Source of the DNA: Ettlia oleoabundans
Lineage: Eukaryota; Chlorophyta; Chlorophyceae; Chlamydomonadales
Length of the DNA stretch: 53,918 bases
Assembly (NCBI GenBank): GCA_019693395.1
Contig: JAAMXP010000784.1
Location: 1 to 53,918 of the forward strand
Direction: 5' to 3'
Shown: positions 9,033 to 20,322 of the stretch, piece after piece
Layout of the letters: every line of letters begins with the position of its first letter
Numbering within the stretch: position 1 is the stretch's first letter
The notes under the pieces: generated by a model
What the model was told of the DNA's origin: nothing
Database searches by the model: none
Seen by the model: the letters and a program-made list of their open reading frames with translations, nothing else
Program-made: the position numbers and the translations under genes

Positions 9033-11766
9033 TTAGGTTGCAAACTGCAGGTGCTGCAGAATTTGGCTGCGGTCAAACTTGAACTCCAACAGTGCCTTGC
9101 CTGGTGGCTCCTGCACTGCTGCTGATGCTGCTGCCGGTTCGGGTGCTGCCAATGCGCCTCCTGGTGCTGCAGCTGCCGCCGCTGCTGCAACTATGGCCGC
9201 CGTCACCACCGCTGCGGTCTTGTGCTCCGACGACGATGATGCTGCTCGTGCTGCTGCTGCTGCTGCTGCTGCCGCCGCTGGTACCTGTGGGTCTGCCGCT
9301 GTTTTTCTTACTACTGCCAACGGGGGGGTGGCTCCTCGCTTGCTGCCCTGCCCACCGCCCCGCCGCTGTCGCTGCTTCCTGCATGGTGTGCCAAGGTTGC
9401 ATGGTGAGTGAATAGAGGCAATCATTGTCAATCGTTGTTTTGAGTGATTATTCGATCAATCGTTATTTGAGCGATTACTCAACAGACGGTTGCCAGTAAA
9501 GGATGCAGCAACTGATGTAGCAATCGGCCGCCTACACCACAGTTTACCGCTGGCTAAGCAATGGCAGGAGTGGTTGAGGGCCGGGTGTGCTCACTTGATC
9601 CAGGCGCGCAGCGGCCTCACATAGGGCCACACATTGAAGAACTTGTGCCGCCCACCCTGTTCGTTCACAAACGCCTGCAGCGGCAAAGGACAAAGCACAG
9701 GTCGGGCACAATCTGGTGTGACGGGCGACAGCAACCACTCATGCAAGCGTTGAGCCTGCACTGCCACCTGTGGGGGAGGCGATGAGTGTCATGAGTAGTG
9801 CGCCGCACATGCACAAGGGGTCAGTGGGCTGCAAACCTCGCAAACCCTGCACATTCTGGCATCTGGTCTAGTTGCCTGAATGCTGCCTGTGCAGGAACCC
9901 ATCCTTCTCCTTACCCAGTGATGTATCCACCACGAACCTATTGCCCAATCACCTACCACTCAACCATTTGCACACCCACCTTCCCACCAGCCGGCCATCC
10001 ACCCGCCCACCCACCTGTTTGCTCTCCTCATAGCTGGCGGGCAGATGGTCGATGTGGTACCAGCCAAAGGCGCCAATCTCGTACCGCACATGAGGCGCAA
10101 AGTGGGTGCTCTCAGGCACATCCTGATCACATCAACAGGTAAGGGGCGGGGTGAGGCGTGGACCCGCAGCACTTGGGAGCAAGTGACACTTGTTGCAGGG
10201 AGGTATACTGCAATGGCTCCCAGAGCTGCAACCGCTGATGGGATGGTTCACAACGAAAAGCAAAATTGCAGACTACTGTAAATCTTGACCCCCCGCGCGC
10301 CCCTTCCCCGTGCACTGCCAGGCGGGGTTCCTGCATGCATCCTGCAGGCGCTCATGCCCAGGCCAGAGCCAGAATGCGTGCCTGCACTATAAATAGTCGT
10401 GTGTCCTGATCCCCCAGCTGCGCATCAATGTAGTCCTGCTCACTTAACCGACTGCTGATGTCCAACCCCGTCTCCTCCAACACCTGCAGCCAAGGAAGGT
10501 ATAGGTAGATGCCACGCGCGCGCAGAAGGAGGGCCTGACAATGCGCGCCAGCATAAATGACGCAGCCCAAGAGCTAGGCAGGGCTGCCTCCCATGATGCC
10601 CTTGAGAAGTGGTTGCCAACCTCAAAGCCACAACAGAATGCGCACAAACTGCAGACAAGCAGCCATGTTTGAGTCCCCCTGTCCTCCCCCGTGGCATTGC
10701 CCCGCCACCCCCCGTTCCACCTATCTCCCCGCTTCACCTCTCTGGCCGCACACTGTGCATCGGTTTCATCCTTTGAGAGCTTTCCTCGTGGGAAGCCCCA
10801 CCCCGCGTCCTTCTTGTACCCCCGCACCAGCAGGCACTTGCTCATGCCAGGGTCAAGGAGGATTGCGCCCCTGCCGCGGTGCAGACAGCATGCACAGCAT
10901 TGCGTCATGGTTCAGCACAGCATGGCACCATACCTCAGCACAGCATAGCATGACCGAGCAGGGTGTGTTGCAGAGCATTAGCAAGGTGGCAGATGGTGCG
11001 TCACACCAATGCATTAGTTGCTGCAGTTTGCCAGAGGCAGCCATGTGCTGAGATGCAATACGTCTGGGAAGACCACGCTTCAAATGCAGGATAGCTGCGG
11101 CGTATGCCAGGCGACTGCCCAGCTTGATCCCTACCCGCCCCACCATTCGGCCACCCACCTGACGGGCACAGTCCGCTTGTACTTGTTGAAGTCGTCATAA
11201 ATCTCCTCAAGGCTTGCCTTGAAAGGCTGCAAACCTGGCACCTGCAGCGTGAAAGTTGATAAAACTGGGAGAGGTTGTTAAAAGGCGCCATATAGAACTG
11301 CACAGGCGGAACGCGGTGGTATGGGAGATGCCCGCTGGCCCCTCACCTTTTCAAAGATGAGCCCTGTGAACTCTTTCAGTGTGAGGGACCTGAGGGACGA
11401 GTTTTCGGGCTTCTCCCTCACATTGTCCTGCACGGCGAGCGACAGTGTCGCAGTGAGAGGGACGCCGGGGAGCTTGTGCAGTGGTGGGCAGCGGGGCGGC
11501 AGCGGAAGTAGCGGCAGCAGTGGCAAGTAGCGGGCACGCACCTCGTAGTGCCACCAAGCCTGCTCGATCGAAAATAACAATCTCTCGAAGGACCTGCAGC
11601 AGGAGCAGAAGTGTCTTAGGCGACCAGCGAGATGGAGCCGCGAAGGGTGGGCCGCAGGGCGGGATTTCGGCACTTACTCTAGTTCGCTAGCAGGCAAGGC
11701 GAGGATAAAACGCACGCAGATCTCCTCCAGAAGCTCTGCGGAGGGCAGCTGCTGCCGCCCGCTCAT
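9033..11766 (-). CDS. DCP2: mRNA-decapping enzyme DCP2 (Nudix hydrolase)
   Basis: Exons are 11678-11766, 11542-11593, 11347-11427, 11159-11241, 10738-10870, 10382-10483, 10015-10122, 9595-9674 and 9033-9378, about 357 residues. DCP2 cuts the 5-prime cap to m7GDP in cytoplasmic mRNA decay. The N-terminal regulatory domain is clear (LEEICVRFILALP, FERLLFSIEQAWWHYE). The Nudix box is complete and split over exons 5 and 6: G-x5-E-x7-REVLEETGL. Box B-like WGFPRGKL precedes it, and the segment FGWYHIDHLP follows. The C-terminal exon is low complexity, with polyalanine from GCT/GCA runs, then ends in FKFDRSQILQHL, which resembles a C-terminal motif of plant DCP2. The intron after exon 6 uses a GC donor. 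Confidence 0.95.
9428..9477. repeat. Imperfect direct repeat of about 22 bp in last DCP2 intron
   Basis: Two copies, 9428-9450 and 9456-9477, follow TCAATCGTT-n-TTTGAGYGATTA. Each copy is also a short inverted repeat (AATCG ... CGATT), so it could form a small hairpin. The position is intronic and no function is evident. Confidence 0.6.
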
Positions 11767-11989
11767 TGTCTGGAGCCCCGGGTGACGGTGCGTGATTCCA
11801 CAACAGAGGCGGGGATTGACGGTCACAAAACGATTGGGGCAACTGCGGTGCAAGGGAGCGCAACAGGCATTTCACTGCCGCCGCATTATAGCGTTCTGAA
11901 ATGTGCCGCTCGCCGCTAGGCGGCATCTTGACTCAACTCTGGTTTTGTGTCCAGCGTTTGCAGTATAACATTTTGTAATGTTTGTAAAA
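11767..11989. other. Gap between the oligopeptidase gene and DCP2
   Basis: These 223 bp hold the 3-prime UTR of the oligopeptidase-like gene and the promoter of DCP2, both on the minus strand. No TATA box was seen. Confidence 0.4.
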
Positions 11990-14900
11990 TCAGCTGCTTC
12001 TAATGCTATCCGGACTTGTGCGCGACGCTTCGTTGGCGGGCCGGTGGCTGCCGCCGCTGCTGCCTTTCAACCGCGATAACTCCACGCTGCTGCCATTGCC
12101 CGCAGGCTCTGACGCTGCCCCCGTCAATGTGCCTGATGCTGCCCCGCCAAGGGTAATCCGGCGCTTAGGGGGCGCCGCTGGTAGCGTGGCTGATGAGGGG
12201 GGCGGTATGGGCACCAGCCTGTCTCGCACAGTTTCCCTGACCGCCTCGTACGAGGTCAGGCTGAGCCCCTGCTCCTCCAACTGCTGCTGCCTGATCTGGC
12301 GCTGCCGTGCTGCCTCCCCTTCTGCCACCTCTGCTGCCTGAGAGCTGCCCATGTGAACCGAGTAGAGGCGCGTGTCATACCCCTCCTCACTCTCGGCATC
12401 CTCGTCCTCGTCTTCGCCACCTCTACGCCCCGCCTGCTCCCAGCCGCCCAGCCGCCGCCACTTACGTGCAATGCGGGAGGAGGGCCGCAGCACGACAACC
12501 AGTGTGACCTGTGGAAGGCAGGAGGGTGGATTGGGCAGAGGAGGAGTTGAGTGGCGGCACAACAAAAGGCGAGGCCTGGCTTGAGCGTCGCAAATAGGCC
12601 AGGTACGAGGAAGGGCAGCTGGCAAATGGGAGCCTGAAATAGAGCTGGCCAGTAAAGTGGTCGGGCACTGAGTGAACCCACCAGCGCTACTGTTGTTGCT
12701 GCCGCCACCAGCGCAGCAAAGCAGCCGGGGCAGCGATCCCCCAGGTCTGTGTGGTCGTTTGCCAGCACGGCACAGGGTGCCAATGTTTGCAGCAGGAACG
12801 CAAACCTGCAACGCAGTGGGTGGGAAGGGCAGGTCTACTCAGGCGCTGCTAGCCACCATCACCCCGTGCCTGCCAACAACAGCAATGCTCGAGGGCCCAC
12901 GCCTGAGGTAGAACAGAAGACTGACGGAGTGCAGTGCAACAGCTGCAAAAACGAGAGAAAGAGGCCGCCACTCACTTGAATGCCCTCTCCTGCAGCTGCC
13001 CCTCCAACCCGCTGCTCGCAAAGTGTCCGGCTGCCATGTTGGTTTTAAGCAGCACCAGGCTGTTGCTGCTGGTCTTCAACTCACGCACCTGCACAGCACA
13101 CAAAATAGTGTAACTATTTAGGGCATGGTAGAACAAGCGATTAGAGGCACACTACGGGTGGAATAGTTGCCTGTACAACCGGTACCGGGATCAACAAGCA
13201 GCTTCGCAGATCCTGGGACACAGCCAGACGGCAATGTGGAAGGCACCTGTCCCACCAGCTGCCCCACCTTTGCCGCCATCTTTGCTGGCTCCCAATAGCT
13301 GACGCGTGGGTCGTTGAGGCCTGCAGGGCGGCACACACAGCAAGGTCTCCCCAGCACGCTTGGACAGCTTGCAAGACCTGCTCCAAGTGTGTGCTCTTAT
13401 GGCTAGCATGGCACGGTTTGGAACCGTGTGCTGTTTGCGGCACTAATACCGCATGCCCATAATTGAAGAACAGATTGCGTGAACTGCACTACTCAGCGCC
13501 ACTGCCTAGCAGGGCTGCACTGGCCTGCTGGCGCATGCACGGGAGAGACCGCGCAGCTCACCGCCTGTGAGCAGGAGGTGGGGGTAGGGCTGTGCAGCCA
13601 CGTTGTCCAGGGGGCTGTAGCTCAGCATGTTGTCGTATGCAGCCTGCACACCCAACCAAATCACACAGATGGCCCATTGATGCCAATCAAAACGCATCGC
13701 AAACATCTCAACTGGCTGATGCACAGCATGCAAACAACCAGCAGCACCACCCACTGCGCCCGGCTCACTGGCTGTGGGGCTAAGGGACACCGCCAGCCCG
13801 CCTCACCGGGTCATTCAAGGGATCCCCCCACTCCTCCCACTCAGGGACGGTCAGTGGCAAGGAGGGATCTGCAGCACAAGCTTAGTTTAGCAACAGGACA
13901 AGTCTGTGGGTGGGTGCATGGCGGAATGTGAGCTGTTGCTGCACGGCGGTCAGAGTGCCTGCGTGCACTGCCACTACCCGCCGACTTGCCCTTGCCTTCT
14001 GAGGTACCCACTGGCCTGCCGGGCCAGCCATCCAGGCAGGGCTGCAGACGCACCCGACATGGTTGACACCACATCCACAAAAGGAACATCCAGGATGGCT
14101 GCCTGCATGGAGCAGCGGCAGCACAGTAATGATGAAACATATCCCAGCCAACGGCAAAGAAACGCCTGCTGGGGCGCAAATGCGCTGGTCAGTGCAACGC
14201 CCACCGATCCCGGGACCATCACCAGCTTGCCTTGAACAATTCTGGGCGTCGGTTGAGGGTGGCACCCACAGTGAGCCCGCCTGCCGAGCGGCCCCACAGC
14301 GCCAGCCTATCCGCGCTCGTATACTTGGCCTGTGAGAACAACAAGGCGCAGGAACATGTCATAAAGCATCCGGGCAGCAGGCATACGCATGCTGAGGTGC
14401 ATAAGTCATAAGCATCCCGGGTGCACAGAAGTGCCAGCGCTTTTACGAGTGCAGCGCTTCAGTCAGCGACTGGCCCTCATATCGCGGCACTTGAGCATCA
14501 CCATGGAAGCACCAGGACTTGTGGCAGCTACACACTCTCAAACACATGCTATACCTCTGAGTGATGGTGACCCGCACCCACACTCAATCTCAGCGTGAGG
14601 TCCAATGAGCCGCCGCACAACACACCCTCTGTGCACACATGCATGCGGCGGCTCACGGTGGTCTCACCTTGATGAGGTAGTCCGCTGCTGCCGCCAGGTC
14701 GTCAAAGGTGTGGTTCTTGGCCAGCATCTTGCCGTCCTGGTACCAGTAACGACCCAGATCGCCGCCACCCCTGCGGCACAGATCAGGCAGGGCAGCAGCA
14801 CCTTTGCACTGAGCGTGAGACGCAGAGTGTGCAACAAGTATGGAATGCACACGACTAAACACATTGTGTATAGCATGCATTGCGAGGTTTAGGTGGTGGG

Positions 14901-17900
14901 CAATACTATGACCAGGCCCACCTGACGTGTGCAATAGCGCAGATGAAGCCGCGGTCCAGCAGGCTGAGCTGGGAACCTGCACCCGGGTGTGGTAGGGTGC
15001 ACAATCGCTGGCATGTATGGCAGCAGGATGGACTGGACAGCACATGACACACGGCGGACAGGAGCAAGCCAAAGCCAGGTGACACTGTTGGCAGGAATGC
15101 AAAGAAGCAAAGCCCCTCCAACACTTGAGCGACTGCCCTTTGTACACGGCCCCACCCCTACCACCCACCCTTGTCCCCGCCTGCCCACACCAGCACCCAC
15201 CCACCTGAGAATTCTGGGTCAAAAGTGGCGCCATACGCCCCGTAGGCCTCCAGCAGCAGCGGGTCACTGCCATCTAGCCGCACCAACTCTGCGGGTCAAG
15301 GGCGGCACGCATGGCAGGTGACGGGGCAGGAACGCAGACACGATGCACTTGGCATTGCTCTCATATCATCGTATTTCTCTGGTAGAATAAAGCAGCAGGT
15401 CACGAAGAGAGTGAGGGCCAGCCAGTAGGGCAGTTGACTGCGGGGCGCACCTCCTCGGTAGGCCAGGCTGATGGGCACCTGCGCACCCTCGCTGCTGCTG
15501 GCCCACAGCAGCCGTGTGTGGTACTGGCTGCCGTCAAACCCCACCACCTCCTGCTGCTGCTTCAGCACGCGGTTGCCTGCACTCAACCGCAAGCAGGCAC
15601 AGTGGTAGGAATCAGTTCAGTAGGTAGAAAATCCATCAGAAGCTGCACTGGCCAGCAAGAGGACTTCACGCACGAGCCCGGCCATGTGTCATCATTTGTC
15701 GACAAAAGACCACACAGCAGGTGAGCCTGTCACTGTCAAGGCCCTGGGCATTCTGCACCACACCACAAGACTCTATGGCAGCCACCCTCCGACACACTTG
15801 GCACCCGTGCGAGGCGGGCCATGCCCCAGGCAGGGCCGCACCCACCCGTGGCCATGTTAATGTCGTACGTGCTGGCCGGCTGTACCAGGCTGCTGTACCG
15901 CACTCGCAGAAGGTGTGAGGCAAAGGGTCCCTGGTCGCCAAACTCGAGTGAGTATGAGGGGGCCTCAAACACAATCTGCCGCCCATCACGCAGCGCCTTG
16001 AGTGGGGTGCCTGCAGGCAAGGACATTATAAGACCAGCCAAGGCGTCTGTGGGTGTATGTTGGTAGGGGGATGAAACAGGACGATGCCTGTGTGCATGTG
16101 TGTTAAGAGGGGTTGTGTTGTAAACCTGGGAAGGCTGCCTTGTAATGTGCCGCCACTTGTAGAGAAACAGCGGTTGTGTTTCTCCCATGCGGCGACAGAG
16201 GGGTCCAGCATGACAATCGCAAACAACACCAGCGCTTGACGCTGATGCAGCTGCACAGCAAAGGTGCGGCTGAGTGCTGAGCAGGCGTGCACTGGCTGTG
16301 GCGGGTGCAGTGTGCCCACCGTCGCTAGGCAGTTGGTAGGCGGTGGCTATCAGTGTGCCGTTCCTGCGCTCCAGCACCGCCAAGTGCTCGCTGCTCACTG
16401 CAGGCCGGCCCGACGGGTGGGTGGCGCACAATATTTACAGGCATGGTTAATACCCCCCCAAAACCAGTTCATTCTGGCAATATCCAGGCAGGCAGGCAGC
16501 CACCCAGCAGGCAGCAAGATGCGCCCCGAATGCAGCGGGGGCGCATGTTCACACCGCATCGGGAGCTGATACTTCTGATGCAACTGGCCAGGGCTGCTTG
16601 TGGATGTGGGGCCCCCATCCCCACCTACCTACCCCTGCCCACCCACCTCACTCCACCCCACCCCTGCACCCACCTGTGATGTCCACAATCTCCACCTCCC
16701 TGCTGTGCGCCTGCAGCACCGTCCACCTGTCCCCGCTGACACCACCCTCTGCTGCTGTTGATGATGCGGAGGCAGCGGACGCCGTGCGCTCGCTGCTGCT
16801 ATCACTCCCTTCTTCAGGACTGGCATCACCGCCACCTGAGCTGCTGTTATGGCTGCCGGGGTAAACATCACCGCTATCAAACTGGCTGCTGCTGCTGCTG
16901 CCGCTACTGTTATCAGTGCTGCCCCCCTCCTCACTGCCATGCTCCTCCTCACTGCTGCTGCCACTGGATGCCCGCCGCCGCCCGCCGTCGCTTGCTGTGG
17001 AGTTGAGCAGGGCGTTGGGTGCGAGGTCAGCGACCACCAGCTGCCCATTGCGCTGCTCGGGGGAGTATAACACGGCATACAGGTGGCTGCCGCCGTTGGG
17101 ACCACTGGGGGAATCTCTGACCACGTACTCGTGCTCCGGCACCTGTTGTGGGGCCCAAGCAGCAGCGGCAGCAATAGGTGGGAAGTTGGAGCAATGCTGG
17201 GTTGAGGGGTGGTTGACACAGCAGCCAGGGGGGCCCGCCAGCAACAGCACAGGTCAGAGAGATTGTGGGTCTGTGGTATGGCACCAGTGGTACTCCAAGC
17301 TGCTCCTCACCTTGGGTGCAAGGGTTGTGAAGTTGATGTTGGGTCCGCTGCTGTTGGTGGGCAGGTAGAGGAGGTGGTGGGTGCTGTCTGAGCCACCACG
17401 CAGGTATACAACCGCGTCTGCACACTCGCAACGTGATGCGGCAGGGCGGAGCAGGGGAGCAAGGGCAAACAGGAGCAACGTAGCGTCAGTCGTCTCTACG
17501 GCAAGCCTGGCCTTGGCGCCAAAGATCTGCTCTACTGCAAGCCTTCTGTGATATTTAGAACACACCTCCAGTTGAATCAACTGGCGTCGACCAAGCGGTG
17601 GTGGTATTGCCACCCACAAGCCTCAACCAAGGCATGCTGCACAGCCCAAACCTCACTGGCTGGCACTCCAGTATGCTGGCCATCACCACCAGTATCAGTT
17701 TTGTCGTGAACCCACCACACCCCCAGGCTCCCATGCCCACCTGAGCGGGAGCGCCAGATTGAGAGGTGGAAAGCCTCATCAGGCTCGTGGTACAGCAGGT
17801 GGGGGGTGTACTGCACGTGGCGGGCATGGCTGGCAGTACGTCTCTGCTCAGCTGGCTCGCTGGTGAGGTCAAACAGCCACACCTGCAGCAGGAGGCAAGG

Positions 17901-20322
17901 AGGAGAAGTCTCCTGATGAGCCGAAAGGGCGCCTGTGCTGGGCCTGCATGTCTGAACCAGGGGCCCCGGCATGTCCCGGCATCAGCAGCCAACAGCTCGC
18001 GACAGCCAATGCCAGGCAGCTTGCAGCATCCGATGCCAGCAGCCGCTTCAGCCCGGCCTCGCCACAGTGCCTCCCCCACCTTGTCAGCCCTACGCGTGCC
18101 TTGTGTCAGAGTGGTGAAGAGCAGGGTACGGTTGTCATCAAGAAAGACAAAGTGCCCAGCACATTGCCTGCGGAGGAAGGGGGGATGCAAAGGGTGGCAG
18201 CAGCAGCCAGGGGCGACATGTCTTGGCAGGGCGTGAGCGGCAACCATCAAGAAAAGAAACCACACATGGTCATGCAAAGAAAGTTACATGGATGACCCCC
18301 GACAATGGGTGTGCTCTGAGCGCTGGTGCATGAGCCGTGCCCCCAAGCGCACCGGAACAGTGGCACATATGCATCCACGTCACTGCCCTCCAAAACAGTC
18401 TGGTTGCTGGTGAGATTGCGCACAAACCTGCAGCGTGTGTGTGTGCGGGGAAAAGAAATGTCTGATTGGCTGTTCACCATGAGTGTGTCCCAATGCAATG
18501 AGACAGGCAGAGGCGCCACACTCGCCCCGCATTGCAGCTAGCTACGGGTTAGCACAAGGCAGGGGGGTGCAAGTGGCTCACAGGGTGTACATCTCGCTAC
18601 CGGAGGTGTCCACCCCGTATGCAATCAGCTGCTCGTCCTGTGATACTGCAGGCCCCGCCATGTCAAAATACGCGTGACTGCCTGCATGTGTCGATGCATA
18701 TGGAGCTTGTCGGAAAACTCAGCAAAAGCTCTAATGGCCCTTGATCGGTCGTTCTACCTACCTGTGTAAGGAATCAATGGTAGGCTTACTCAATTTACAC
18801 CAATCCCCTCCCACAACACCACTTGCAAGCCCTATTCCCCAACCAGGTCCATCCACTATACCATGCTCAGCGCAGGGCCCGCAGTACTGAGTCACTTTCA
18901 ACACCATGCACCCAACACAGTGCCCAACAAGGATGGACGGGACGGCATCAAACGACAACCACAAGCTCGCGCAGCAAGCATAAAACAATGAAAGAGCACC
19001 AGGCAGCCACCTCAGCGTGCCGACCAACGGCTGTCAGTGCCCCACAACAACGTTGCGCGCAGCACACCGCCCCCACTGTGCCCAGCACCAGCACCCAGCG
19101 TGGCATTCCCGCAACCGCCCACAGGCGTAACGTGTGACCCCAGCGGTCCCATACAGCCCAACTCGCAACGTTCTCAGTACACCAGCCCTAGCGCCCAAGG
19201 CGGTTGCACCAAAAGTCCCGGCGCACCTGCCATTTCATCCTGGTCCAGCAATACCTGCTCAGGCTGAGTCAGGTTCATGCTATCATGCTCGCTGGGCGGC
19301 GCCGCAGGGTCGTCTAATGGGCGGCGACACAACCGGCGGTACTGCATACCCGAGCTGTGCACACTGTAGTACCAATGCCCGCCCAGCCGCTGCGGTACGC
19401 TGCTCTCCTCCTTGGGTATGCGGCCCAGCATCTCTGCCAACAGGCGCTGCTGCAGGGGTAGGCTGGGAGCCAGCACTGACTCGGCGTATGCATTCTCCTC
19501 CTGCAATCTCAACTCGGGTGCGCATGGGGTCAACAAGGGCTGCCACCAATTGTGGCAGCACGGTGGCATGCAAAACGCTGTGCTTTTATGACTCAGCAAG
19601 AATCTTTACTGCGCAGGTGCGGGTGTTGATGCGAATCTCGGTGTGATGGAACAGACAAGAACTGGCTGGAGTGCGCGGCCGCCCACTGATGGAAAGGCTG
19701 GAGGATGCATGCCCATGCTATACAGCAGCTGCACACTTCGCTCTGACCCCTTGCCTGCAGATGAGACAGCACTGCACTGTTGTTGCGATCATCGTCCCGC
19801 AACCAAAAGTAATCGTCTGTGTGTGGGGGCGCGTTGAATGCAGGCGGCGCCTCCACCAGGTGCTCAACCTTGGCTGTGCTTGGCACTGGCACGCCTGCAA
19901 CAGAAGGCAGCAGCGCAAGCAAACGGAACCAAGTATCTCAAAAGCCAAACACGACACTTACGTTGACTGGCAAAAGGAACGCATCGAAGAACGGGCCGAT
20001 TGCCAGTCCTTTCTTTTTTTTTTGGGGGNNNNNNNNNNNNNGGGCCCCGCTGCCAGGGCGGGTGCTGTGGGCCGTTGGGAGGTTCAAGGCAGCGCAGGGC
20101 AGAACACCAGGCGCCCCTATTGTATGCACGCGGTGGTTGGAAGACTGTAATTACTACAGCTAAGCCCCTCTCACTTGTGTCCAGCAAAACGGGGCAGCTG
20201 TCATCGTCCTGCCTTGTGCTCCTGCAATCCGGACATCTCAGCAAAGAGACGCCCCCAACATGTATAAATCCAAATAGGCAGCAACATGCCAGTGCAAAAG
20301 GGGCTCGCCTTCCCCAGGCCAT
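11990..20322 (-). CDS. Oligopeptidase B-like S9 peptidase, secretory, membrane-anchored
   Basis: There are 23 exons: 20175-20322, 19755-19894, 19227-19500, 18582-18681, 18353-18427, 18080-18167, 17741-17882, 17311-17417, 16674-17142, 16320-16397, 15846-16010, 15451-15576, 15205-15288, 14922-14976, 14668-14770, 14231-14329, 14054-14102, 13807-13868, 13562-13643, 13268-13320, 12976-13088, 12682-12805 and 11990-12508, giving 1084 residues. The fold is S9A: a beta-propeller (DDYFWLRDDDR, HLLYHEPDEAFHLSIWRSRS), then the hydrolase. The triad is Ser near 733 (GRSAGG), Asp near 819 (LNDPRVSYWEP) and His near 855 (NMAAGHF). Such enzymes cut after basic residues. Unusual additions are an N-terminal signal-like segment (ALACCCLFGFIHVGG), about a dozen N-x-S/T sequons, a Ser-rich insert (about 405-492), a hydrophobic helix at 899-919 and a 165-residue tail. 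Introns 2 and 16 have GC donors. Exon 1 joins exon 2 in phase across the gap-containing intron. Confidence 0.9.
20029..20041. other. Run of Ns (assembly gap or placeholder)
   Basis: Thirteen Ns follow a T/G homopolymer run inside intron 1 of the oligopeptidase-like gene. The true length is unknown. The splice sites on both sides (donor at 20174, acceptor at 19895) are outside the gap, so the coding model is not affected. Confidence 0.95.

Noticed and set aside
9092..9415. Leu/Pro-rich plus-strand protein opposite the DCP2 tail
   Set aside because: It is the antisense shadow of polyalanine codons of the last DCP2 exon.
10380..10390. TATA-like CTATAAATAG near 10386-10396 as a promoter
   Set aside because: It lies at the coding end of DCP2 exon 6, encoding the LFIVQ segment.
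11990..12811. Single-exon gene of 273 codons (minus)
   Set aside because: Its first half is an out-of-phase reading of oligopeptidase exon 22 and an intron. Only the last 172 codons are real, as exon 23 of the peptidase gene.
12974..12977. Stop codon of the oligopeptidase after RAFK
   Set aside because: The TGA overlaps a good donor (AA/GTGAGT), and the next exon restores the family text (RAFK joined to FAFLLQTL). Kept only as a possible isoform.
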